DNA from: Clostridium sp. CMCC3677
GTDB taxonomy: Bacteria; Bacillota; Clostridia; Clostridiales; Clostridiaceae
DNA: 64,000 nucleotides
Assembly (NCBI RefSeq): GCF_023845585.1
Contig: NZ_JAMQHS010000007.1
Span: 177,117 to 241,116 of the forward strand
Direction: 5' to 3'
The translations under genes and the position numbers were made by a program. The stretch's first letter is position 1. The number at the start of each line of letters is the position of its first letter. The notes below the pieces were generated by a model. That model saw only the letters and a program-made list of their open reading frames with translations. It was not told the origin of the DNA and made no database searches. Positions 17,828 through 24,957 of the stretch are shown one piece after another.

Positions 17828-17864
17828 TTTGATAACTTTTTTCTCATTTTGATAACTTTTTTCT
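17828..17864. repeat. Two direct repeats at 20-bp spacing upstream of the xanthine permease
   Basis: TTTGATAACTTTTTTCT occurs at 17828-17844 and again at 17848-17864, exactly 20 bp apart, about 170-200 bases before the permease start. Two helical turns of spacing suits tandem binding of one protein. The rest of 17662-18011 shows nothing else recognisable. Confidence 0.5.
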
Positions 17865-18011
17865 TTCTTAGTCCCTTGATTTTCACTTATTATGCGTTAT
17901 TTAATTTATCATTTTAATAAATTAAATTAGAAAGTGCTAATATTTCTTAAAAACTCAATACATAATTTATTATAAATTGACAACAAATATAACTATTGGT
18001 ATTCTAAATAC

Positions 18012-18052
18012 AATAATAGGTAGATTTATGTAAAATAAATCTACCTATTATT
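18012..18052 (-). terminator. Strong hairpin terminator after the methyltransferase gene
   Basis: AATAATAGGTAGATTTAT pairs perfectly with ATAAATCTACCTATTATT (18-bp stem). It follows the stop of the minus-strand methyltransferase gene at 18088. Confidence 0.75.
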
Positions 18053-18087
18053 AATTTAATTAGTTCTATATTTTTTCTAAAAGATAT

Positions 18088-18696
18088 TTATATATATGAT
18101 AACTTATATATTAAAAATCTATCTCTACTATCATTTTTAAAATTATCTAATCTTATTTCTTTCTTTATCATAAAAAATGCATATTGTTCTAAGAAAAATA
18201 TATAATCATTTGAAGGATAAAAAAGTATAATTTCTATATTTCTTTTATTTTTATATACTGAACCTATAATATTATCTATTACCTTCATAAAAATTTCTAT
18301 TGAAAAGGGATTAAAAAAATAAAACTTATTATCTTCTGGTTGAATCTCATATTTTTCTGCTAATGTACAAACAAATTTAATCTTATCTTCGTCACCGTTA
18401 TGCTTTTCTAAATAACATTTTTTATTATTTAAAGCTTGTTTATAAAAATATTTACTCATTTCAATTCCAGTCACTTCACATTTGAATAAATAATTTAAGT
18501 AAAAATTAAGCCTGCCTTTTCCACATCCGAAATCAACTACTGAATCCGTATTATTTAATTTATATTCTTCACATAATTTATTTAAAGCTTCATAGGCTGT
18601 TGGTTCATATCTATTATAATGTATAGTTGCCTCTTCTAAATCTTGTTTTCCAGCTGTTTTAATATTTAATATATTTTCATAATATTGTTCTTCCAT
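18088..18696 (-). CDS. Class I SAM-dependent methyltransferase
   Basis: A 202-residue Rossmann-fold methyltransferase. Motif I is SVVDFGCGKGRLNFYL near residue 52 (SAM-binding GxGxG variant), motif II acidic residue in VTGIEMSKYFY near residue 77, and the post-II/IV region KFYFFNPFS near residue 125. FNPF in place of the usual D/NPPY argues against a DNA or glutamine methylase, and the substrate is not evident. It lies 22 bases after the yjdF gene on the same strand and is probably cotranscribed with it; the pair shares the strong hairpin terminator. Confidence 0.85.
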   Translation of the reverse strand: MEEQYYENILNIKTAGKQDLEEATIHYNRYEPTAYEALNKLCEEYKLNNTDSVVDFGCGKGRLNFYLNYLFKCEVTGIEMSKYFYKQALNNKKCYLEKHNGDEDKIKFVCTLAEKYEIQPEDNKFYFFNPFSIEIFMKVIDNIIGSVYKNKRNIEIILFYPSNDYIFFLEQYAFFMIKKEIRLDNFKNDSRDRFLIYKLSYI

Positions 18697-18718
18697 ATAA
18701 TATCCTCTTATTAAATGA

Positions 18719-19138
18719 CTAATGTCCCTTATGTTTTTCTTTGCGTTTATCTTTCTTCATTTTATACTGTTTTCTTTCTTCTGCTTCCTTTTTTTCTTTG
18801 TTTCTCTTCCTACCTTCTATCTTATTAGCTTCATGTTGCTTTTTTAAGGCTATTTGTGCTTTCGTTCCAATCCCCTTGTTTTCTAACTGTTTTTTTATTA
18901 GTCGTTGTTCCCTCTTAGGATTCACACGCTTTATTAAAAACTTTTTCTCTTCAAATTCCTGTTTAATAAAACTCAATTTGTAATAATTGTTTAATACAAA
19001 TTCAAAAACTTCTGCATCCTTTGGTTCTGCACCAAAAATTATTTTACTAACTTTGTAGTATTCCCCTTCTTGAATTTCAAAAATTCCTATCCAAAAAGGT
19101 TCGTTGAAAAAAACTGTTAGTTTAACTGATGTTAACAT
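18719..19138 (-). CDS. yjdF: YjdF family protein (DUF2992)
   Basis: A 139-residue protein of the YjdF/DUF2992 family: an N-terminal beta domain opening MLTSVKLTVFFNEPFWIGIFE and a very basic Lys/Glu/Arg-rich C-terminal helix (about 85-139, KGIGTKAQIALKKQHEANK then repeated K/R/E). Function is not established, though the family is typically controlled by the yjdF riboswitch class that senses azaaromatic compounds. The ATG at 19138 has AGGAGGAG seven bases upstream; a longer frame from a TTG at 19183 would read into the structured leader and is rejected. Confidence 0.9.
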   Translation of the reverse strand: MLTSVKLTVFFNEPFWIGIFEIQEGEYYKVSKIIFGAEPKDAEVFEFVLNNYYKLSFIKQEFEEKKFLIKRVNPKREQRLIKKQLENKGIGTKAQIALKKQHEANKIEGRKRNKEKKEAEERKQYKMKKDKRKEKHKGH

Positions 19139-19144
19139 AAATTT

Positions 19145-19250
19145 CTCCTCCTGAAAATAAAAAATTCTCAAGAGAATGGACAACCCAGGAGGGCAGGTTA
19201 CTGCTATATATTTATATAGGTTCTGACTACCAACAGAACTGTGTTTTTAT
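19145..19250 (-). promoter_or_regulatory. Candidate yjdF riboswitch in the leader of the YjdF gene
   Basis: The leader is structured: GTTCTG and CAGAAC pair around TTGGTAGT (19220-19239), a GC-rich block CCTGCCCTCCTGGGTTGTCC follows, then a short hairpin ATTCTC/GAGAAT with six T (19158-19177), just before the ribosome site. Its position directly before a yjdF homologue and its compact GC-rich conserved-looking core fit the yjdF RNA motif. A covariance-model search would settle it. Confidence 0.55.
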
Positions 19251-19392
19251 CTCTCATTTAATATTATACCTAATTTATATAAAATGATAAACATTTTATA
19301 TAATAAATAACTTTGACTAAAGACACTTTTTTATAAGTATATATTCTATATGTACCAATTTATTTCTACTTGATTCTTTTATAACAATTTTT

Positions 19393-20796
19393 CTATTGTG
19401 GTATTAAAATATATCTTAAAACAAATAGTGCTGCTAAGATATACATAAGAGGATGAACCTCTTTTCTTTTACCTGCAACCAACTTAACTATTGGATAAGT
19501 AATTATACCCCAAGCTATTCCATTAGCTATTGAGTAACTAAAAGGCATCATAACTATAGTAAAGAAAGCTGGTATAGCTTCATCTAGTGTTGAAAAATCA
19601 ACCTTTGTTATTGTTTGAATCATTAAAATACCTATAAGAATTAAAACTGGTGCAGTAGCTTGTGCAGGTATTATCCCAACTAAACCAGAAAATAATAAAG
19701 TTAAAGCTGTAAATATACTTACCACTACAGCTGTTAAACCTGACCTCCCTCCCTCTGCAATTCCAGCAGTTGATTCAATATACACTGAGATAGTAGGAAG
19801 TCCAAAACATGCACTAAGAGTGGTTGAAAAGGAATCTACTATAAGAGCTTTATTCATATTTTTAGGTGTTCCATTTTCATCTATCATATTTGCCTTCTGT
19901 GAAGTACCTACCAAAGTTCCTATAGTATCAAACATATCCACTAATGAAAATGTTAAAATAACCATTACCACAGCTGTTATTGCTCCTACAGCGCCAGCCC
20001 CATTATGAGATACAAGACCACTAAAATCCATCTTCATAAATGTTGGTGCCAAAGATGGAGGAAGTGAGAATATTTTTACATTAGCTAAATTTGTTATACC
20101 CATAGGGATTCCAATAAGAGTAGTTGCAGCTATGCCTATAATCATATATCCCTTAACATTTTTTACCATTAAAATTACCATTATGAAAATTCCTATAATA
20201 GTAAGTAAAATTCCCTTTTGAGTAAAGTCTCCAAATTGCATTAAAGTTCCTGGATTTGCTATTACTATTCCCCCATTTTTAAGTCCTATTAAAGCTATGA
20301 ATAGTCCTATACCAGAAGTCATTGCGATTTTTAAATTTTGAGGCAATGAATTTACTATTAACTGTCTTAAAGATGTCACTGTACATATTATGAATACAAT
20401 ACCTGATATAAATACAGCTGCCACCGCTTGTTGCCAGGTAAATCCCATGGTTAAACATACTCCATAAGTGAAGAACGCTACAAGTCCCATACCTGGTCCT
20501 AGCACATATGGAAGGTTAGAATATAACCCCATAAATAATGTAGTTATTGTGAAAATAACACAAGTAGCTGTAAATATAGCACCTACTACAGGGTCATTTA
20601 TTATACTTAAATTATTAGCTGCATCTCCTAAGGCTCCTTGAGAATTCATACCAGCTTCCTTAAGAATATTTGGAATAACTAATATGGCGTAGGCTATAGT
20701 TATAAAACTTGTTATTCCAGCTAAAATTTCTGTTTTAGTTGTTGTGCCATTTTCCTTTAACTTAAATAATTTTTCGAGAATTCCTTTATTATTCAT
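19393..20796 (-). CDS. pbuG: AzgA/PbuG-type hypoxanthine/guanine permease
   Basis: A 467-residue, ~13-helix NCS2 transporter of the AzgA-like branch. Family marks are FKLKENGTTTKTEILAGITSFITIAYAI at 10-37, GLYSNLPYVLGPGMGLVAFFTYGVC near 90-115, FSLVDMFDTIGTLVGTSQKA near 280 and GLPTISVYIESTAGIAEGGRSGLTAV near 335. It imports hypoxanthine, guanine or adenine with protons. A purine riboswitch and its terminator lie in the leader, so it should be shut off when guanine-type purine is abundant. SD GGAGGAG precedes the ATG. Confidence 0.93.
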   Translation of the reverse strand: MNNKGILEKLFKLKENGTTTKTEILAGITSFITIAYAILVIPNILKEAGMNSQGALGDAANNLSIINDPVVGAIFTATCVIFTITTLFMGLYSNLPYVLGPGMGLVAFFTYGVCLTMGFTWQQAVAAVFISGIVFIICTVTSLRQLIVNSLPQNLKIAMTSGIGLFIALIGLKNGGIVIANPGTLMQFGDFTQKGILLTIIGIFIMVILMVKNVKGYMIIGIAATTLIGIPMGITNLANVKIFSLPPSLAPTFMKMDFSGLVSHNGAGAVGAITAVVMVILTFSLVDMFDTIGTLVGTSQKANMIDENGTPKNMNKALIVDSFSTTLSACFGLPTISVYIESTAGIAEGGRSGLTAVVVSIFTALTLLFSGLVGIIPAQATAPVLILIGILMIQTITKVDFSTLDEAIPAFFTIVMMPFSYSIANGIAWGIITYPIVKLVAGKRKEVHPLMYILAALFVLRYILIPQ

Positions 20797-20817
20797 ACTC
20801 TCCTCCTAAAAATAAAT

Positions 20818-20860
20818 ATAAAAAAGCTACCATTGGATATAGGTAAATCCAATGGTAGCT
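20818..20860 (-). terminator. Terminator of the purine riboswitch expression platform
   Basis: On the minus strand AGCTACCATTGGAT pairs with ATCCAATGGTAGCT and is followed by a run of T, ending about 20 bases before the permease start region. It lies just after the riboswitch aptamer, as expected for a transcriptional OFF switch. Confidence 0.88.
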
Positions 20861-20903
20861 ACAGCTTCTAATTTTATATAGAATATTGTATAGCAAAAAC
20901 GGA

Positions 20904-20975
20904 TTAACCCATAGCTAAGAAGTTTACGGCTTCTTGTAGAAACTCTTTGCCCAATTGCAAAAATTATATGGATAT
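20904..20975 (-). promoter_or_regulatory. Purine (guanine-type) riboswitch aptamer
   Basis: Read on the minus strand: P1 ATCCATA pairs with TATGGGT; J1/2 ATATAAT; P2 TTTTG/CAAAG with loop CAATTGGG; J2/3 AGTTTCTAC; P3 AAGAAG/CTTCTT with loop CCGTAAA; J3/1 AGCT. The key specificity base (position 74 of the xpt aptamer) is C, indicating guanine or hypoxanthine rather than adenine. The base before it is G where A is usual. Confidence 0.9.
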
Positions 20976-21066
20976 CATTAAATTATAAATTTATTATAAC
21001 AGAGAATTTTCTAAATGCAACGGTATTATTTCCCACGATTCAACAAATTTAGATTTCATTTTAAAT

Positions 21067-21107
21067 GAAAAACCACCATTGAATATAGATAAATTCACTG
21101 GTGGCTA
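21067..21107 (-). terminator. Terminator after the metallo-hydrolase gene, near-copy of the riboswitch terminator
   Basis: On the minus strand GTAGCCACCAGTGAAT pairs with ATTCAATGGTGG and is followed by T5. Sequence and loop (TTATCTAT) are strikingly similar to the riboswitch terminator 240 bases away (loop TTACCTAT), suggesting a local duplication. Confidence 0.75.
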
Positions 21108-21197
21108 CAATTCTACTTTATTTGTTTATACTACTGGTCTATTACATGATATTCACTAATCCTATTAAATAATTATTTTCTATCTTTATAATTTTCT

Positions 21198-22082
21198 TTA
21201 ATATAAATCCGCTGTAGGTTTTTCCTTAACTTCACCAGTTTTCTTATTTCCTTCTATAAATACATTTATATCTTCCATATTACATTCTGATAGTTCTTCA
21301 TCTCTAACCTTATTTATTTTTGATATAGTCTTTTCTAAATCAGTAGATTCCCCTACCAAATCTCCGATTTCCTTTATATATCTTATGAAAACCTTAAACT
21401 CTTCATTGGTATATTTAGAATGATGAGATGGTATATAATATTTCGATCCATAAGAAATAAGCTTATCTAAAAGTGGATATAGCTTTTCTCTTGAATAACT
21501 CCATGGCCCATTATACATATCTAAATACATCGCATCTCCCATAAATGTTACCTTTTCTTCTACTACATTTACTAAGCAGCAATCTTTTGAATGGTCAGCA
21601 TTTATATATTCTACCATTACTGTTACTCCACCTAAATCTATCCCTATACTTCCATCAAATATAATATCTGCATTTGCTAATTCTATATTTCTATCATTAT
21701 TTGGATGCTCTATTTTTATATGTTGTTCACAAAATTCTATTTCTTGTCCATTTTCTACTCTCTCCCTAATAGCCTTATCAGTCCATTCTAATCCTTTCAT
21801 CCATTCTAATTTTTCATTAGACTTTTTATGTACTATATTAATTAAATTCATAGTTTTCATTCCCAAAACATGATCCCAATGCCAGTGAGTTAAAACTAAA
21901 TATTTAACCTTTGGTATATCTAATTCCTGTACATAATTCAAAAACTTTTCTGCATGATCTTTTGAGTTACCACCATCAATCACTAATGAATACGAATCTC
22001 CTACTACTAATCCTAAAACTGGTCTATCCCCTTCTTGTTCAAAATCCATATAATAAACTCTATCTGTTAATTTATTAAACAT
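21198..22082 (-). CDS. MBL-fold metallo-hydrolase
   Basis: A 294-residue metallo-beta-lactamase fold hydrolase. The metal-binding motif THWHWDHVLGM (HxHxDH) is near residue 61, a second metal histidine is in NADHSKDCCLV near 163, the bridging aspartate is in FMGDAMYLD near 181, and the last His is in PSHHSKYT near 221. All ligands for a binuclear site are present. The fold covers lactonases, glyoxalases, RNases and others, and no specific substrate is indicated. SD AGGAGG precedes the ATG. It is monocistronic. Confidence 0.9.
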   Translation of the reverse strand: MFNKLTDRVYYMDFEQEGDRPVLGLVVGDSYSLVIDGGNSKDHAEKFLNYVQELDIPKVKYLVLTHWHWDHVLGMKTMNLINIVHKKSNEKLEWMKGLEWTDKAIRERVENGQEIEFCEQHIKIEHPNNDRNIELANADIIFDGSIGIDLGGVTVMVEYINADHSKDCCLVNVVEEKVTFMGDAMYLDMYNGPWSYSREKLYPLLDKLISYGSKYYIPSHHSKYTNEEFKVFIRYIKEIGDLVGESTDLEKTISKINKVRDEELSECNMEDINVFIEGNKKTGEVKEKPTADLY

Positions 22083-22290
22083 CTTATTTCCTCCTTCTAT
22101 ATCCTTGTCTTTTTTACATTACTATCATAATTACATATATATGATAAGCTCAATTACAAAATCGTTTATAGCATTGTTTAAAAGGAACTAATGAAGATCA
22201 TAGCATTAAATAGAGTTAAAAAAAAGCAATATTAGTATTAGTTATTTCAACGATAATAATAGCCATAGAAAATAGATTTTTTCAATTTTC

Positions 22291-22360
22291 TTAAATAGTA
22301 ATATTAAATCCTTTGATATTACTATTTAAGTTGACTAATCCATATAAGTTATTTTATACT
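22291..22360 (+). promoter_or_regulatory. Perfect 14-bp dyad directly upstream of a promoter
   Basis: TTAAATAGTAATAT (22291-22304) and ATATTACTATTTAA (22316-22329) are perfect inverted repeats ending one base before TTGACT (22331-22336), which with TATACT (22355-22360) and an 18-base spacer forms a promoter for the gene at 22431. The dyad could bind an activator or be an upstream terminator. The preceding 22083-22290 shows nothing else. Confidence 0.5.
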
Positions 22361-22430
22361 TTTATTGGAATAATAAGTATCTGTAAATATATTATTGAAA
22401 TTGTAACTAAATACAAAAGGAGATTATTTA

Positions 22431-23645
22431 ATGGGTTTTATACGCAACTTATTCAAAGGAAAAAAAGACAAAAATCATATGGATTCAAATAATTTTTATA
22501 ATACTCAAGAAAATGAAAATGCTTTAAATAATTCTGATTTAACAAATGAAGAAAAAGTACTTAATATACTGATTAATTCTGTTGAAAATAGTGTACTAGA
22601 ATCTAATTCATTATTTATAACAGATATAAAGTTAAAAATAGAAGTACATGTTCCTCAAGCTACTGAAAATATGGCACAAGTTATATTTGTGTTAAAACAT
22701 AATTTATTTAATGAAGAGTTTGTTGAATCATCAGCAGGTGTTGGAAATACTACAGATATAGCATTACAACAGGCAACTGCCAGCTTCTGTTTTTCTGCTT
22801 TATGTGGTATAACACATGCTTTAAAGGATGAATATGGACAAGACTTTGAAAGTAAATTTAACAAAAAGATAAGTAAATTCAAACTATATAAAAGCTGCAT
22901 ATCATCTCAAGGTAAAAAGAAAGTTCAACAAAATCCTATAGATTATTGGGAAGTTATTAATAATGAAATAAAAAATAGATTAGGCATCAAACCAGTATAC
23001 TGGGTAAAAATATATCTTAGCAAAACTGCTAATTCAGTTAACTGTGAATGTCGAATAAATGGAATAGTAAGTAACAACATTACTAAAATATTAAATAAAA
23101 TTGCAGAAGAATGGGATGTAGAAACTACTTTATATTCAGAAAAGCAATTCTTTGTTTTGATACAAGCTAAGGAAACCTACACTCAATACAAATTCAGCAA
23201 AGAACAAGTCATTCACAATACACTAAAAGCATTAGATTTGTTTAAATTATGTGATACAAACGAAAAATATGAAAATTTATATTATCAGTTCATAAAAATG
23301 TGTAATGATCCATCTTTAGCATGTGACTTATTTAACTTTATTCCAGAGATATTCTGTAAATTTATCTTTCCTGAAGTACAATATGCTGAGAATATGACAC
23401 TATGTAGTAGCATCGAAAATGTTACTTTATTTAAAGATCAGCTTACTTCTTATAACTGGATATATCAAACTATTGATAATCAAATAAGAAGAGGTTGTTT
23501 TAATAATGATGAATTTAGAAATATTGTAACCTGCAGTGCTTCATTTAACGCTATAAACAAAGCTCTTAATGATGGAAGTAAAATAGAAGATTTACTTATG
23601 TGTCCTTTATCTTTTAATATTTTTGAAGATTACATTATTTCATAA
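22431..23645 (+). CDS. Unknown 404-residue cytosolic protein, possibly DUF6348-like in its centre
   Basis: I do not recognise this protein securely. It opens with a basic amphipathic stretch (MGFIRNLFKGKKDKN), then a variable Asn-rich segment to residue 40. A conserved-looking core follows at 98-126 (VESSAGVGNTTDIALQQATASFCFSALCG), which resembles the DUF6348 pattern of a small alpha/beta domain. The second half is helical with several cysteines. No signal peptide or membrane segment is seen. SD AAAGGAG lies seven bases before the ATG. It converges on the MoxR/VWA cluster, sharing a terminator region with it, and may or may not be functionally tied to it. Confidence 0.6.
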   Translation: MGFIRNLFKGKKDKNHMDSNNFYNTQENENALNNSDLTNEEKVLNILINSVENSVLESNSLFITDIKLKIEVHVPQATENMAQVIFVLKHNLFNEEFVESSAGVGNTTDIALQQATASFCFSALCGITHALKDEYGQDFESKFNKKISKFKLYKSCISSQGKKKVQQNPIDYWEVINNEIKNRLGIKPVYWVKIYLSKTANSVNCECRINGIVSNNITKILNKIAEEWDVETTLYSEKQFFVLIQAKETYTQYKFSKEQVIHNTLKALDLFKLCDTNEKYENLYYQFIKMCNDPSLACDLFNFIPEIFCKFIFPEVQYAENMTLCSSIENVTLFKDQLTSYNWIYQTIDNQIRRGCFNNDEFRNIVTCSASFNAINKALNDGSKIEDLLMCPLSFNIFEDYIIS

Positions 23646-23679
23646 CTTATTTATTGTAAATTCCTGTACAACCTCAAAC

Positions 23680-23724
23680 AGCAGATAGTTTCATGTCAAA
23701 TCAAAACTATCTGCTGCTTTTATT
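23680..23724. terminator. Bidirectional terminator between the 404-residue gene and the VWA gene
   Basis: AGCAGATAGTTT pairs with AAACTATCTGCT and is followed by CTTTTATTT on the plus strand. It separates the two convergent transcription units. Confidence 0.75.
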
Positions 23725-23781
23725 TAATTACCTTAATATATATAACTTGCTTACAAGAAATTAAAATGTTCCAACATAAAA

Positions 23782-24945
23782 TTATTTTTTATCTATCCTT
23801 ATCTCTTCACCCTTTAATGCTTTTTCAAGTAATTCTGGAAGAAAATTGGGTGAACATGCAAAACTCGGTACTCCAAACTTAGCAAACTTATTTGCAAGAT
23901 CCTTATTGTAATATGGTTCTCCATTATCACTTATTGCAAGAAGACACACAACAGTTACTCCACTTTCTTTAAGATATTTTATCTTATTTATTAGTGCACC
24001 CTGATTACCCCACTCTTCAAGATCTGATATGAGAAATAAAAGTGTTTTCTTTGGATCTCTTATAAACTGCTCACAATAAACTACTGATTTATGTATATCA
24101 GTACCTCCACCAAGCTGTATTCCAAAAAGCATATCAACAGGATCATCATATTTTTCAGTAAGGTCAACAATACTTGTATCAAATGCAACAACCCTTGTAC
24201 TTACAGATGACATTTTTGCAAGAATACATCCCATTACTGTTGAATATAAAATTGATTCTCCCATTGATCCACTCTGATCAATATCAAGTATTATATTCCA
24301 TCCATTTGCTTTATTCATATGCTCAAAAAAATACATTTTTTCAGGTATTATTTTATTTAAATCTTTATTGAAATTTTTTAAATTCCTTCTTATTGTATAG
24401 TTAAAATCAAGACTTGATGCTGTTCCTCTTGAAACATGATTCTTTTTGTTTAGTGCTGCAAGAACTGCTTTCTGCACATCATTATTTATTCTTTTATTTA
24501 TATCCTCTACAATATTTTGTATATACTGACGTACACTTTCTTTTGAACGTTCTGGAACCTGGTTTTTGAGTGTTAATAATGTGCAAGCAAGATTTATATC
24601 TGGTGCCATTCCATTTAATACTTCTGGTTCAAGCAAAAGTTGTTTCATTCCTTTTCTTTCTATTGCATCATTTTGAATTACCTTAACTATATCCTTGTCA
24701 AATATTTTTCTTATGTCTCCAAGCCATTTTGAAATCTTAGGAGCAGAAAACCCGTTACCTGCACCGCCATATTTCTCAAGTTCATGATTGCTGTTGTCAT
24801 AAATGGCATCTAATGCATTAGCCATTAGGAGTTCTTCTTTATCAAGTGCTATAATTCCTTTATCTCCAACTGTGCTTTTAAATGATTCCTCACTTTCTTT
24901 TCCAAGAACCATTCTCCACTTTTTTATATTTTCAGTTTTCTCCAA
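23782..24945 (-). CDS. VWA (CoxE-like) domain protein of the MoxR/DUF5682/SWIM cluster
   Basis: A 387-residue protein with a von Willebrand A domain in its C-terminal half. The metal-ion-dependent adhesion site is complete: DIDQSGSMGES at 221-231 (D223, S225, S227), a threonine in LGGGTDIHKS near 270 and an aspartate in LLFLISDLEEWG near 305. The N-terminal 200 residues are helical. VWA partners of MoxR ATPases dock through the bound metal ion and deliver the ATPase to its target. The start is TTG at 24945, served by GGGGGT nine bases upstream. It is the last gene of a five-gene minus-strand cluster, 12 bases after DUF5682. Confidence 0.9.
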   Translation of the reverse strand: MEKTENIKKWRMVLGKESEESFKSTVGDKGIIALDKEELLMANALDAIYDNSNHELEKYGGAGNGFSAPKISKWLGDIRKIFDKDIVKVIQNDAIERKGMKQLLLEPEVLNGMAPDINLACTLLTLKNQVPERSKESVRQYIQNIVEDINKRINNDVQKAVLAALNKKNHVSRGTASSLDFNYTIRRNLKNFNKDLNKIIPEKMYFFEHMNKANGWNIILDIDQSGSMGESILYSTVMGCILAKMSSVSTRVVAFDTSIVDLTEKYDDPVDMLFGIQLGGGTDIHKSVVYCEQFIRDPKKTLLFLISDLEEWGNQGALINKIKYLKESGVTVVCLLAISDNGEPYYNKDLANKFAKFGVPSFACSPNFLPELLEKALKGEEIRIDKK

Positions 24946-24957
24946 ACATTCTACCCC

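Noticed and set aside
17828..17864. CRISPR array
   Set aside because: Only two short repeats with a three-base gap, and no cas genes in the window.
18719..19183. Longer YjdF protein starting at TTG 19183
   Set aside because: It would translate the structured leader, and the ATG at 19138 has a near-perfect ribosome site.
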